Assembly: GCA_910586395.1 (NCBI GenBank)
Contig: CAJUFX010000010.1
Span: 1-33,718 of the forward strand
Reading direction: 5' to 3'
Origin: an uncultured Bacteroidales bacterium
GTDB taxonomy: Bacteria > Bacteroidota > Bacteroidia > Bacteroidales > P3
Length of the DNA: 33,718 bases
The translations under genes and the position numbers were made by a program. Positions 23,016 to 31,498 of this stretch are shown one piece after another (the first letter of the stretch is position 1; each line of letters opens with the position of its first letter). The notes under the pieces were generated by a model that was given only the letters and a program-made list of their open reading frames with translations, did no database searches and was not told the origin of the DNA.

Positions 23016-24830
23016 TTATCTCAATACGTTCTGGAAATCGGTCTCATAGGCCCATTTCGCAAATTCGATGTCCTTACGCGCCTGCGCTTTCAGAGCCGCG
23101 TTTTCGGCTACGGCTTTCGTCAGCGCCTCGATGGCTTCGGCCTTGTTGTCCTGACGGGCGGCGCAAACGGCGAGCAGATAGTAACTTCCGGCCGTCTTCA
23201 TCTCCATGCAGTTCAGCGTCGCTTTGGCTTGGTCGATTTCACCGTTCAGCAATTGCGCCAGCGCCAGGTTGTAGCGGCAGGTTTTCGCCGACAGTTGGGA
23301 AACGGCTACGTTGTAGCGGCCTTCCTTGATGGCGATGATCCCTAAATTTTCCTGAGCTTCGGGGCAGGAGGCGCTTTCGAACAGCGATTTGGCGTTCGTG
23401 TAGTCGCCTTTGGCCAAGGCTACGGCTCCCATATTGTTCAGAATGTGGACGTTGTTGGGTTGCATGCCGTTGGCGGTCTCAAGCATCGACTGGGCTTCGT
23501 CCGTATTGCCTTCCTTAAGCAAGAGGGCGGCCGCATTCACGTAAGCGCGAAAGTCGTCCGGATAGATACGGATGGCCGAACGGTAAATCGTCAGCTGTTG
23601 CGCCGGATCTTCGTTCAGGGTCGCGCCGTAGAGCAGTTCGTTCAACTTCAAGGAATCGGGCGCGGTCAGCGCGTATTCGGCAATCTGTTCGTCCGGACGC
23701 TTGGGCTCGAGGAAATCCACGTGGATTTCGCTCCGGCGCAGGGACGGCAGGATTTCGTCTTCGATTTCCTTATAGATGACCGTCATGTTGCGGATTTCCT
23801 GTTCGCGCGTCGCCTTGTCGGTGTGCGAGGAAATCACGTTGATGATCGTGTTCTTGTCGGCGATGGAGGAAGCGCGCAGGTCGGCGATGAAGCCGTCCCA
23901 GTCTTCGCCCATCGATTTGGTTTGGATGTCCAAATCCTGTTTCAGGCTGTTGGCTTTCACTTTCAGTGCGCGGGCCCGTTGGTTCAGGATTTTGTTGTAG
24001 GCATCCTTAAAGTATTTTTCGCCCGTTTTCACACGGTTGTCAGACAGGTTCTGGTTGCGGCTTTCCTCGCCTTCGGGAGAGGCCCAGGCGTTGATCTGCA
24101 CCTGTTTGATTTGCATGCCCGTTTTGAACAACGAATCCAAGGCCTTGATGCCGGCTTTGGTTTCGGCTTTCTTGTTGAGCGGTAGGTTCCAGTTCAAGTT
24201 CGCCATATCCACGAGGAAGAAAATCGTCGCATCGTGCGGGATGACGGTTTCGGTTTCATAACCGTGTTCTTCCGTCGCGAGCGCGGCACCCATGTTGTCG
24301 ATGCGCGTGGAGGTGATCATCGTACCCTGCGCCACCGGCGTTTCGCCCAGACGGACGTTGCCGGCAACCTGGGAGGCTTCCGCTTCGTTCGTCACCTGCA
24401 TGTTCTTGGCTTTCTTTTCCATGTAAGCCACGGGATTCAGCACCAGACGGCTCTGATCCATGCCTTCCATGTAGTCGATTTCATCGTTATAGGTAAAACT
24501 GCCGCCATTGGCGCTGCCGATCAGCGTGCCTTGCCCTTTCGTCTTTTCGCCTCTCAGCACGACCGGTTTCATCAGGACGGAACCGCCTTCGTAGTTCAAA
24601 GCGGGTTGGAGAACGACCACGGCTTTCTTGGCAAAGTATTTCGGCTGGTAGTTGCCCTTGATTTCCACTTTGATTTTATCGCCCTGCATTTCCAACGGAT
24701 TCGGCGTCGCTACGTATTTGGCCATCGTCGGGTGGTTGGCGACCATCTTTTTGAGGCTTTCGCAGGAACTGAATGCCAATCCGGCTGTCAGCAAAGCGCA
24801 AATAAGACTGGCGGTTTGAATTTTTTTCAT
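23016..24830 (-). CDS. TPR lipoprotein with an OmpA-like region
   Basis: The 604-residue protein has a lipoprotein signal (AFSSC, lipidated Cys23). A beta-rich N-terminal half follows (VKVEIKGNYQPKYFAKKAVVVLQP), then a region around residues 245-275 resembling OmpA-family peptidoglycan-binding domains (INAWASPEGEESRNQNLSDNR). Tetratricopeptide-like helical repeats fill about 405-590, including DDFRAYVNAAALLLKEGNTDEAQSMLE and NNVHILNNMGAVALAKGDYTNAKSLFE. It is likely anchored in the outer membrane facing the periplasm as an envelope scaffold. It has its own promoter and a 5' stem-loop, and is followed closely by rplY. Confidence 0.8.
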   Translation of the reverse strand: MKKIQTASLICALLTAGLAFSSCESLKKMVANHPTMAKYVATPNPLEMQGDKIKVEIKGNYQPKYFAKKAVVVLQPALNYEGGSVLMKPVVLRGEKTKGQGTLIGSANGGSFTYNDEIDYMEGMDQSRLVLNPVAYMEKKAKNMQVTNEAEASQVAGNVRLGETPVAQGTMITSTRIDNMGAALATEEHGYETETVIPHDATIFFLVDMANLNWNLPLNKKAETKAGIKALDSLFKTGMQIKQVQINAWASPEGEESRNQNLSDNRVKTGEKYFKDAYNKILNQRARALKVKANSLKQDLDIQTKSMGEDWDGFIADLRASSIADKNTIINVISSHTDKATREQEIRNMTVIYKEIEDEILPSLRRSEIHVDFLEPKRPDEQIAEYALTAPDSLKLNELLYGATLNEDPAQQLTIYRSAIRIYPDDFRAYVNAAALLLKEGNTDEAQSMLETANGMQPNNVHILNNMGAVALAKGDYTNAKSLFESASCPEAQENLGIIAIKEGRYNVAVSQLSAKTCRYNLALAQLLNGEIDQAKATLNCMEMKTAGSYYLLAVCAARQDNKAEAIEALTKAVAENAALKAQARKDIEFAKWAYETDFQNVLR

Positions 24831-24860
24831 TGTTTGTCAGTTATTTGTAATTAAACAAGA

Positions 24861-24888
24861 ACTATGCGCGGCTACAACCGCGCATAGT
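24861..24888 (-). promoter_or_regulatory. Stem-loop at the 5' end of the TPR-lipoprotein mRNA
   Basis: ACTATGCGCGG (24861-24871) pairs perfectly with CCGCGCATAGT (24878-24888) around a 6-nt loop. The predicted transcription start near 24893 puts this 11-bp stem at the extreme 5' end of the mRNA. It lacks a T tract, so termination after prs is less likely than a stabilising 5' hairpin. Confidence 0.55.
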
Positions 24889-24897
24889 CCATGCTCG

Positions 24898-24928
24898 CAA
24901 ATATAGTGAAAGGCGAGGGCAAAAGCAA
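24898..24928 (-). promoter_or_regulatory. Promoter of the TPR-lipoprotein gene
   Basis: On the minus strand TTG (24928-24926), 20 nt and TATATTTG (24905-24898) fit the Bacteroidetes pattern. It lies about 70 nt before the lipoprotein start codon. Confidence 0.65.
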
Positions 24929-25003
24929 CAGGCGTGCTTGTTTTTGCCGAGCTGTATCCTATATTGCTTAATGATACGCATTTTACGGAGAAACCGAAAA
25001 CGG

Positions 25004-25948
25004 CTATTTGTAATCGCTGTAAAGGCTCGAAATGCTTTCGTTGTTTTCCACCCGCTTGATGGCCTCGGCCAACAGTGTGGCGGTGGACAACTGTCTGATT
25101 TTTTTAGACGGGCGGGATAACGGAATCGTATCGCTTACAATCAGTTCCTCCAGACTTGACTGTTCGATGCGGTCGATGGCGTTTCCGGAAAGCACGGGGT
25201 GTGAAATCATGCCGCGTACGCTCTTGGCGCCGTTGGCCAGAATAAGGTCGGCCGCCTTCATCAGCGTATTGCCGGTATCCAGAATATCGTCCACGAGGAT
25301 GACGTTCTTGCCGGTCACGTCGCCGATGAGTTCCATGCGGTCCACGACATTGGGCTTGGACCGCTGCTTGTAACAGATGGCGAAACCCGTTCCGAACGAT
25401 TTGGCGTACATGTTGGCGCGTCGCGTACCGCCCGTGTCGGGGGAGGCGAACATCAAATCCTCTATGTTCAGCGATTTAAGGAAAGGTACGAAAATGGAAG
25501 AGGCATACAGGTGGTCCACCGGCATTTCAAAGAAACCCTGGATTTGGTCGGCGTGCAAGTCGATCGTGATGACGCGCGAGACGCCGGAAGCCGTCAAGAG
25601 GTTGGCCACCAACTTGGAGGTAATCGGCACGCGCGGTTTGTCCTTGCGGTCCTGACGCGCGCAGCCGAAGTACGGAATCACGGCGATGATCTTGCGCGCG
25701 GAAGCCCGTTTGGCCGCATCCACCATCATCAAAAGCTCGAACAGGTTGTCCGCGGGCGGGAACGTGGATTGTACGATAAAGACATCGGCGCCCCGGACGT
25801 TGTCTTCGTAGCAGGTCTGGAATTCGCCGTCGGCGAACGTATAGACATCCGACTTGCCGAGTTCGGAACCGTATTCCTGTGCTATTTTCTCCGCGAGGTA
25901 ACGTGTCGCCCGACAGGAAAAGATTTTGACTTTTGTGTTGGTTTCCAT
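25004..25948 (-). CDS. prs: Ribose-phosphate pyrophosphokinase (PRPP synthetase)
   Basis: The 314-residue enzyme makes PRPP from ribose 5-phosphate and ATP. Visible family features are DVYTFADGEF near the N-terminus, the ATP-binding loop region (PYFGCARQDRKDKPRVPITSKLVANLL), the divalent-cation segment TIDLHADQIQGFF, and the ribose-phosphate-binding loop VILVDDILDTGNT. The length is normal for class I enzymes. It is 48 nt downstream of lptB and probably belongs to the kdsD-lptB-prs transcript. The PRPP it makes is used by NadC, encoded 5 kb away on the other strand, and by purine synthesis. Confidence 0.97.
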   Translation of the reverse strand: METNTKVKIFSCRATRYLAEKIAQEYGSELGKSDVYTFADGEFQTCYEDNVRGADVFIVQSTFPPADNLFELLMMVDAAKRASARKIIAVIPYFGCARQDRKDKPRVPITSKLVANLLTASGVSRVITIDLHADQIQGFFEMPVDHLYASSIFVPFLKSLNIEDLMFASPDTGGTRRANMYAKSFGTGFAICYKQRSKPNVVDRMELIGDVTGKNVILVDDILDTGNTLMKAADLILANGAKSVRGMISHPVLSGNAIDRIEQSSLEELIVSDTIPLSRPSKKIRQLSTATLLAEAIKRVENNESISSLYSDYK

Positions 25949-25996
25949 TGTTTTGGTTTTTATTGTATCAAAATGAACGATATGGTTTGGCGGGAT

Positions 25997-26719
25997 TTAT
26001 CTCAATTGGAAGTCGCGGCCGAGGTATTTTTCCCTTACGTCCGGATCGGCGGCCAGGTCTTTGGAATTGCCTTCCTTAAGGATGCGGCCGTCGTAGAGCA
26101 GGTAGGAGCGGTCGGTAATCGACAGCGTTTCGTGGGCGTTGTGGTCGGTAATCAGGATGCCGATATCTTTCGACTTAAGTTGTTTGACGATGTTCTTGAT
26201 GTCTTCGATGGCAATCGGGTCAATGCCGGCGAAAGGTTCGTCCAGCAGAATGAAACTGGGGTTGGCGGCCAAGGAACGTGCGATTTCGGTCCGTCGGCGT
26301 TCCCCGCCGGAAAGGCTGATGCCTTTGGTCTTGCGGACATGTTCTATGCCGAATTCGGCCAACAACTGTTCGAGACGTTCCTTGCGGCGTGTCGGGTCCT
26401 TTTCGGTGAATTCCAAAATGGACATGATGTTGTTCTCGACCGACATCTGCCGGAAAATCGAGGCTTCCTGCGCCAAATAGGCGATGCCCATCTGCGCCCG
26501 TTTGTACATGGGCAGTCCCGTGATGTCGCGGTCGTCCAGGAAAACGCGGCCGGAAAGCGGTTTGATAAGTCCCACGATAATATAGAAAGACGTCGTTTTG
26601 CCGGCGCCGTTGGGGCCCAGCAGGCCGACGATCTCCCCTTGCTTTACTTCGATGTTCACATGATTTACGACCGTTCTCTGGTGATAGGTCTTGACGATGT
26701 TCTCGGTGCGGAGTATCAT
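25997..26719 (-). CDS. lptB: LPS export ABC transporter ATP-binding protein LptB
   Basis: The 240-residue protein is a complete ABC ATPase: Walker A GPNGAGKT at residues 35-42, signature LSGGE at 136-140, Walker B FILLDEP at 156-162 and a switch His in ITDHNAHE. Sequences such as YLAQEASIFRQMSVENNIM and RRRTEIARSLA with FAGIDP are typical of LptB. It powers LptFG to extract LPS from the inner membrane and feed the Lpt bridge. It lies 21 nt after kdsD, matching the common pairing of Kdo synthesis with LPS export. Confidence 0.95.
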   Translation of the reverse strand: MILRTENIVKTYHQRTVVNHVNIEVKQGEIVGLLGPNGAGKTTSFYIIVGLIKPLSGRVFLDDRDITGLPMYKRAQMGIAYLAQEASIFRQMSVENNIMSILEFTEKDPTRRKERLEQLLAEFGIEHVRKTKGISLSGGERRRTEIARSLAANPSFILLDEPFAGIDPIAIEDIKNIVKQLKSKDIGILITDHNAHETLSITDRSYLLYDGRILKEGNSKDLAADPDVREKYLGRDFQLR

Positions 26720-26740
26720 ACGGATATGCAGTTTGTCGCG

Positions 26741-27712
26741 TTATATAATGCCTTCTCTTACCAAATCGTGCAGGTGGATGATGCCGACGTAACGCTGTTC
26801 GCCGTCGGTTACCAACACTTGCGTGATGTTGTTTTCTTTCATGATGCCGAGGGCCTTTATGGCCATGTCGTCCTCGTTTATCGTCTTGGGCGATCGCGTC
26901 ATGATGTCTTCGGCCAGCGTGTTTTCCAACGACAGGTTCTTGAGCAGCATGCGCCGCAGGTCGCCGTCGGTGATGATGCCCGCGAGGCGGTCGCCGTCCA
27001 AAACCGCCGCGGTGCCTAAGCACTTGGACGAAATTTCGATGATGACGTCCTTGAGCGGACACTTCAGATCCACGGCCGGTCTTTCGTTCTGACGCGAGAG
27101 GTCACGGACACGCAGGTAAAGCTGTTTGCCTAACGTGCCGCCCGGATGGTAGCGGGCGAAGTCTTCGGGCGTGAAGCCGCGGCATTCGAGCAGGGCTACG
27201 GCCAACGCGTCGCCCAGTACCAGTTGCGCCGTCGTGCTGGTCGTAGGGGCCAGATTGTTCGGACAGGCCTCGCGATCGACCGTGCAGTTGAGGACGTAGT
27301 CGGCCTCCTTGGCCAGAAACGACTGCGTGTTGCCGACCAAAGCCACCAAACGGTTGCCGAAATTCTTTATAAGCGGTACCAACACTTTGATTTCGGGCGT
27401 CTGGCCGCTTTTGGAAATGCAGATGACGATATCGTCGGGCTGGATGATGCCCAAGTCGCCGTGTATGGCGTCGGCCGCATGCATGAAAATGGCCGGCGTA
27501 CCCGTGGAATTGAGCGTGGAAACGATTTTGACGCCGATGTTGGCGCTTTTCCCGATGCCGGTCACGATGACCCGTCCTTTGCAATGCAGGATTTCCGTGA
27601 CAACGGAAGTAAAGTTATCGTCAAGATAGTCAACAAGTTTCCCAATCGCTTTTTCTTCGCTCAGGATACACTTGCGAACGATTTCCAAAATATTTTTTTT
27701 ATTTTCCAACAA
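26741..27712 (-). CDS. kdsD: Arabinose-5-phosphate isomerase, KpsF/GutQ family
   Basis: The protein has an N-terminal SIS domain (GRVIVTGIGKSANIGVKIVSTLNSTGTPAIFMHAADAIHGDLG, CISKSGQTPE) and two C-terminal CBS domains (for example EDIMTRSPKTINEDDMAIKALGIMKENNITQVLV). It converts ribulose 5-phosphate to arabinose 5-phosphate, the first step toward Kdo. No ATG lies near the family start. A TTG at 27712 gives a 323-residue protein of normal length, whereas the next ATG upstream, at 27844, would add unrelated residues and pass through the divergent promoters and the recQ start. The -7 element at 27746-27753 supports a start near 27712, but the exact codon is uncertain. Confidence 0.85.
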   Translation of the reverse strand: MLENKKNILEIVRKCILSEEKAIGKLVDYLDDNFTSVVTEILHCKGRVIVTGIGKSANIGVKIVSTLNSTGTPAIFMHAADAIHGDLGIIQPDDIVICISKSGQTPEIKVLVPLIKNFGNRLVALVGNTQSFLAKEADYVLNCTVDREACPNNLAPTTSTTAQLVLGDALAVALLECRGFTPEDFARYHPGGTLGKQLYLRVRDLSRQNERPAVDLKCPLKDVIIEISSKCLGTAAVLDGDRLAGIITDGDLRRMLLKNLSLENTLAEDIMTRSPKTINEDDMAIKALGIMKENNITQVLVTDGEQRYVGIIHLHDLVREGII

Positions 27713-27719
27713 TTCGTTG

Positions 27720-27727
27720 TAACTTTG
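27720..27727 (+). promoter_or_regulatory. -7 element of the recQ promoter
   Basis: TAACTTTG matches the Bacteroidetes -7 consensus, 53 nt before the recQ ATG. No clear -33 TTG is seen at the usual distance. Confidence 0.45.
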
Positions 27728-27745
27728 AAAGACATTTTGCGGGTA

Positions 27746-27753
27746 CAAAAGTA
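27746..27753 (-). promoter_or_regulatory. -7 element of the kdsD promoter
   Basis: On the minus strand the sequence reads TACTTTTG, a match to TAnnTTTG, about 33 nt before the proposed TTG start of kdsD. It overlaps the divergent recQ leader, so the two transcripts would overlap by a few bases. Confidence 0.5.
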
Positions 27754-27779
27754 AGAATTTTTTTATAAAGTTGACGGGT

Positions 27780-29978
27780 ATGGAAGACCAGCGGGATTTT
27801 CTCCACGAAGCGTTGCAGCGGATCTTCGGCTTCTCCCATTTCAAGGGGAACCAGGAGGCGGTGATTCGTCAGGTACTGGCGGGGCAGGACGCTTTCGTGA
27901 TCATGCCGACCGGCGGTGGCAAGTCTTTGTGCTACCAGTTGCCTGCCCTCATCATGGACGGAACGGCCATCATCGTTTCGCCGCTCATCGCGTTGATGAA
28001 GAATCAGGTCGATGCCGTCCGCAGTTTCGGTGCCAAGTCCGACATAGCCCATTATCTCAATTCCTCGCTTTCCCGCACGGAGATGAAGCAGGTCAAGGAC
28101 GACCTGTTGGCCGGCAAGACCAAGATGCTGTATGTGGCGCCGGAAACCCTGACCAAAGAGGACAATCTGGAACTGTTCCGCAGCATAAACGTCTCGCTCG
28201 TGGCCATAGACGAGGCACATTGTATTTCGGAGTGGGGGCACGATTTCCGCCCCGAATACCGCCGGATCCGGCCCATCATCGACGCCATGCCCAAGAAAGT
28301 GCCAATCCTGGCCCTGACGGCTACGGCCACGCCCAAGGTTCAGAAAGACATCCAGAAGAATCTCGGCATGATGGACGCCAAGGTTTTCCTTTCGTCGTTC
28401 AACCGCGAAAACCTTTATTATGAGGTGCGTCCCAAGACGAAGAACATCGACCGCGACATCGTCCGGTTCATCAAGACCTCCGGTTTGAAATCGGGTATCG
28501 TTTACTGTCTGAGCCGCAAGAAAGTGGAGGAATTCGCGCAGATACTCTGCGCCAACGGCATCAAGGCCCTGCCGTATCATGCGGGTTTGGATTCCCAAAC
28601 GCGGGCGGAGAATCAGGACAAGTTCCTCATGGAGGAAATAGATGTTATCGTGGCGACGATCGCGTTCGGCATGGGCATTGACAAACCGGACGTACGTTTC
28701 GTCATCCATTACGACATGCCCAAGAGTATAGAGGGCTATTATCAGGAGACGGGCCGGGCGGGCCGGGACGGCGGCGAAGGCCGTTGCATCGCGTTTTACG
28801 CCGAGAACGACATCCTGAAGTTGGAAAAATTCCTTAAGGACAAACCGGTGGCGGAACAGGAAGTGGCCAAACAACTCATGGCCGAAACCGTATCGTATGC
28901 CGAAACGGGCATGTGCCGCCGCAAGAACATCCTGCATTACTTCGGCGAGGCATATCCGTCGGACCACTGCGGCAATTGCGACAACTGCCGGCATCCGAGG
29001 GAGCGCGTGAACGCTACCGAAGACGTGCGTTATTTCCTCGAACTCGTCGAGGAAACCAAGTCGCAGTTCAAGATGGATCACATCATCAACATCGCGATGG
29101 GCAAACTGAGTCCCGACGTCAAGAAATGCCAGCACCACCTGTTGCCTTCCTTCGGTGAGGGCGGGAACAAGGACAGGAATTATTGGAAGGCCGTTGGTCG
29201 GGAAAGCCTTATCGAGAACCTGATGGAAAAGGATATCGAGAATTACGGCATCCTGAGGCTGACGGACAAGGGACGCGCGTTCATGGACAAGCCCTACGAG
29301 GTCAACGTGACGAAAGACCACGATTACGATTCGGATACGGAGGACGCCTTGAAGGGCGAACACAGCGGCCAGGGCGGCGAGGTCGTGGATCATGTGCTTT
29401 ACAGCATGCTCAAAAATCTGCTCAAGGATATCTCGCAGAAAGAGAAACTGCCGCCCTACGTCATATTTCAGGAGCCTTCGCTGGAGGATATGACGATACA
29501 GTACCCCATCACGATGGAGGAGATGACGCACATCACGGGCGTGGGCGTCGGCAAGGCGCAGAAATACGGCCAGCCGTTCATCGACCTGATCAAACGTTAT
29601 GTGGAGGAAAACGAGATAGAACGCCCGCAGGATTTCGTCATCAAGTCGGTGGTCAACAAATCCGGGCTTAAAGTTTTCATCATCCAGAGCATAGACCGCA
29701 AGATCTCGCTTAACGACATCGCGGTCTCCAAAGGACTTTCGTTCGCGGATCTGCTTACGGAAATCGAACGCATCGTGCTTTCCGGCACCAAAATCAACAT
29801 CGATTATTATCTGAACGAAAATGTCGATCCCGACCATTATGAGGAAATTTACGATTATTTCCTTGAAGCGGAGAACGATTCGGTGGAAGAGGCGTTGAAG
29901 GAATTGGGCGAGAACGAGTTTACGGAAGAGGAAGTGCGGCTGGTGCGCATCCAGTTTATATCAAAAGAGGGTAATTGA
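27780..29978 (+). CDS. recQ: ATP-dependent DNA helicase RecQ
   Basis: The 732-residue helicase has motif I PTGGGKS (residues 43-49), the DEAH box at 144-147 followed by the aromatic-rich loop WGHDF, and motif VI GRAGRDG. The zinc-binding module uses Cys379, Cys397, Cys400 and Cys403. Winged-helix (RQC) and HRDC-like parts follow (ITGVGVGKAQKYGQPFIDLI), and a C-terminal extension ends in LKELGENEFTEEEVRLVRI. It unwinds DNA 3' to 5' during recombination and repair. The ATG at 27780 is preferred over an in-frame TTG three codons earlier. The gene leads a plus-strand operon with ompH-like, nadC and purA. Confidence 0.95.
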   Translation: MEDQRDFLHEALQRIFGFSHFKGNQEAVIRQVLAGQDAFVIMPTGGGKSLCYQLPALIMDGTAIIVSPLIALMKNQVDAVRSFGAKSDIAHYLNSSLSRTEMKQVKDDLLAGKTKMLYVAPETLTKEDNLELFRSINVSLVAIDEAHCISEWGHDFRPEYRRIRPIIDAMPKKVPILALTATATPKVQKDIQKNLGMMDAKVFLSSFNRENLYYEVRPKTKNIDRDIVRFIKTSGLKSGIVYCLSRKKVEEFAQILCANGIKALPYHAGLDSQTRAENQDKFLMEEIDVIVATIAFGMGIDKPDVRFVIHYDMPKSIEGYYQETGRAGRDGGEGRCIAFYAENDILKLEKFLKDKPVAEQEVAKQLMAETVSYAETGMCRRKNILHYFGEAYPSDHCGNCDNCRHPRERVNATEDVRYFLELVEETKSQFKMDHIINIAMGKLSPDVKKCQHHLLPSFGEGGNKDRNYWKAVGRESLIENLMEKDIENYGILRLTDKGRAFMDKPYEVNVTKDHDYDSDTEDALKGEHSGQGGEVVDHVLYSMLKNLLKDISQKEKLPPYVIFQEPSLEDMTIQYPITMEEMTHITGVGVGKAQKYGQPFIDLIKRYVEENEIERPQDFVIKSVVNKSGLKVFIIQSIDRKISLNDIAVSKGLSFADLLTEIERIVLSGTKINIDYYLNENVDPDHYEEIYDYFLEAENDSVEEALKELGENEFTEEEVRLVRIQFISKEGN

Positions 29979-30014
29979 GCAAATTCAGTTAAATAAACAA
30001 TTCAAGGAAAAGAC

Positions 30015-30611
30015 ATGAGAAGAAAGGTTTTTTTTGCGGTGCTGTGCGCGAGCGCGGCTTTGATGACGGGATGTAACGGAAACAAGGCGGCGGCGCCGGC
30101 GGCGGAAGGTGCCGCGGTGGCGGCGGTTCAGACGGGTACGATGACGGTGGCCACGGTCAATACCGATACGTTGTTCGCGCGTTACCGGATGGTGGAGGAC
30201 GTGACCGCCGAATTGGAAAAGACCGAAAAGAAACTGCAGGGCGATTTGCAGAAACAGGCGCAGGACTTTCAGACCGAATACGAAAATTATCTGAAAGTGG
30301 GCGCGACGATGACGTTGAGCGAACAACGCAAGAAAGAAGAGTATCTGACGCAGAAACGTGAGAACCTCGAACAGCTTGGCGCGCGTTACGAAAACCAAAT
30401 CATGAGTTTGCGTCTGCAACGTATGGAGGAGGTGCAGAACGCGGTTTTCGAATTCATCGAACGCTATAACGCCGAACACGGACAATACACGTTCGTCATT
30501 TCCAACGCCCGCACGAGCGGCGTGCTGTATTCGCCGGCCAACATCGATATCACGGACGAGGTTCTTTCCGCGCTCAACGCTGAATACGGACAGAAAAAAG
30601 CCAAGAAATAA
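30015..30611 (+). CDS. OmpH/Skp-like periplasmic lipoprotein
   Basis: The 198-residue product has a lipoprotein signal (AALMTGC, Cys20), then an Ala-rich linker and an OmpH/Skp-type domain starting VATVNTDTLFARYRMVEDV. A long charged coiled coil follows (about residues 65-130), and the end, YTFVISNARTSGVLYSPANIDITDEVLSALN, is typical of the family. Skp-like proteins chaperone outer-membrane proteins across the periplasm; this version would be membrane-tethered. It begins 36 nt after recQ, and its TAA overlaps the nadC ATG by one base, so it sits inside the operon. Confidence 0.85.
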   Translation: MRRKVFFAVLCASAALMTGCNGNKAAAPAAEGAAVAAVQTGTMTVATVNTDTLFARYRMVEDVTAELEKTEKKLQGDLQKQAQDFQTEYENYLKVGATMTLSEQRKKEEYLTQKRENLEQLGARYENQIMSLRLQRMEEVQNAVFEFIERYNAEHGQYTFVISNARTSGVLYSPANIDITDEVLSALNAEYGQKKAKK

Positions 30612-31474
30612 TGATGACGCCTGAGGAAAAGGCGGCCGTTGAGTTTTACATTCAACTGGCGCTTAAGGAGGATGTGGGCGACGGCGACCATACGTCTTTG
30701 GCCTGTGTGCCGGAAACGGCGCGGGGAGAGGCGGTGTTGGTGGCCAAGGAGGCCGGCGTATTGGCCGGTATCGAGGTGGCGGGCATGGTGTACCGCCTGG
30801 TGGATGCCGGAACCGTGTTCACGGCCTTGAAACAGGACGGCGACCGCGTGCAAGTCGGCGACCGTGTCTGGACCGTGTCGGGGGCTTCCCGTTCCATCCT
30901 GACGGCCGAGCGTCTGAGTTTGAACTACGTGCAGCGCATGAGCGGCATCGCGACGCATACGCGCCGCCTCGTGGATATGCTCGCCGGCATGCGCACTACG
31001 TTGCTGGATACGCGCAAGACGACGCCCAACAACCGCGTTTTCGAGAAGATGGCCGTGCGCATCGGCGGCGGCAGCAACCACCGCTTCGGCCTGTTCGACA
31101 TGATCCTCATCAAGGACAACCACATCGATTTTGTCGGCGGTGTGGCGGAAGCCGTACAGGCGGCCCAGGACTACCTGAAGGCCAACGGCCTGCAACTGCC
31201 CATCGAGGTGGAGGTGCGGAACATGGACGAGTTGGAGACCGTATTGCGGCACGGCGGCGTACAGCGCATCATGCTTGACAATTTTACGGTACCTGAATTG
31301 AAAAAGGCTGTGGAACACATCGGCGGCCGCTACGAGACCGAGGCTTCGGGCGGCATTACGGAAGCGACGTTGAAAGATTATGCTTCTTCGGGCGTGGATT
31401 TTATTTCGGTGGGAAGCCTGACCCATCATGTAGCGTCTTTGGATTTAAGTCTGAAGGCGGTACATCACATTTAG
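30611..31474 (+). CDS. nadC: Nicotinate-nucleotide pyrophosphorylase (quinolinate phosphoribosyltransferase)
   Basis: The 287-residue enzyme converts quinolinate and PRPP to nicotinate mononucleotide in de novo NAD synthesis. Key segments are EDVGDGDHTS at the N-terminus, LNYVQRMSGIATHTRRLVD, the LLDTRKTTPNNRVFEKMAVRIGGGSNHRFGLFDMILIKDNH block, EVEVRNMDELE, IMLDNF and EASGGITE with a final VDFISVGSLTH. All are as expected for the family. It starts at a TAATG overlap with the upstream gene (a second ATG follows at once), and purA begins 24 nt after it. Confidence 0.97.
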   Translation: MMTPEEKAAVEFYIQLALKEDVGDGDHTSLACVPETARGEAVLVAKEAGVLAGIEVAGMVYRLVDAGTVFTALKQDGDRVQVGDRVWTVSGASRSILTAERLSLNYVQRMSGIATHTRRLVDMLAGMRTTLLDTRKTTPNNRVFEKMAVRIGGGSNHRFGLFDMILIKDNHIDFVGGVAEAVQAAQDYLKANGLQLPIEVEVRNMDELETVLRHGGVQRIMLDNFTVPELKKAVEHIGGRYETEASGGITEATLKDYASSGVDFISVGSLTHHVASLDLSLKAVHHI

Positions 31475-31498
31475 CAATTTTATAAAACGAAACGAGAT

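Noticed and set aside
25511..27019. 502-codon plus-strand frame across prs, lptB and kdsD
   Set aside because: It crosses three well-defined minus-strand genes and has no recognisable motif.
27699..29837. 712-codon minus-strand frame opposite recQ
   Set aside because: It is a codon-bias shadow. All helicase motifs lie on the plus strand.
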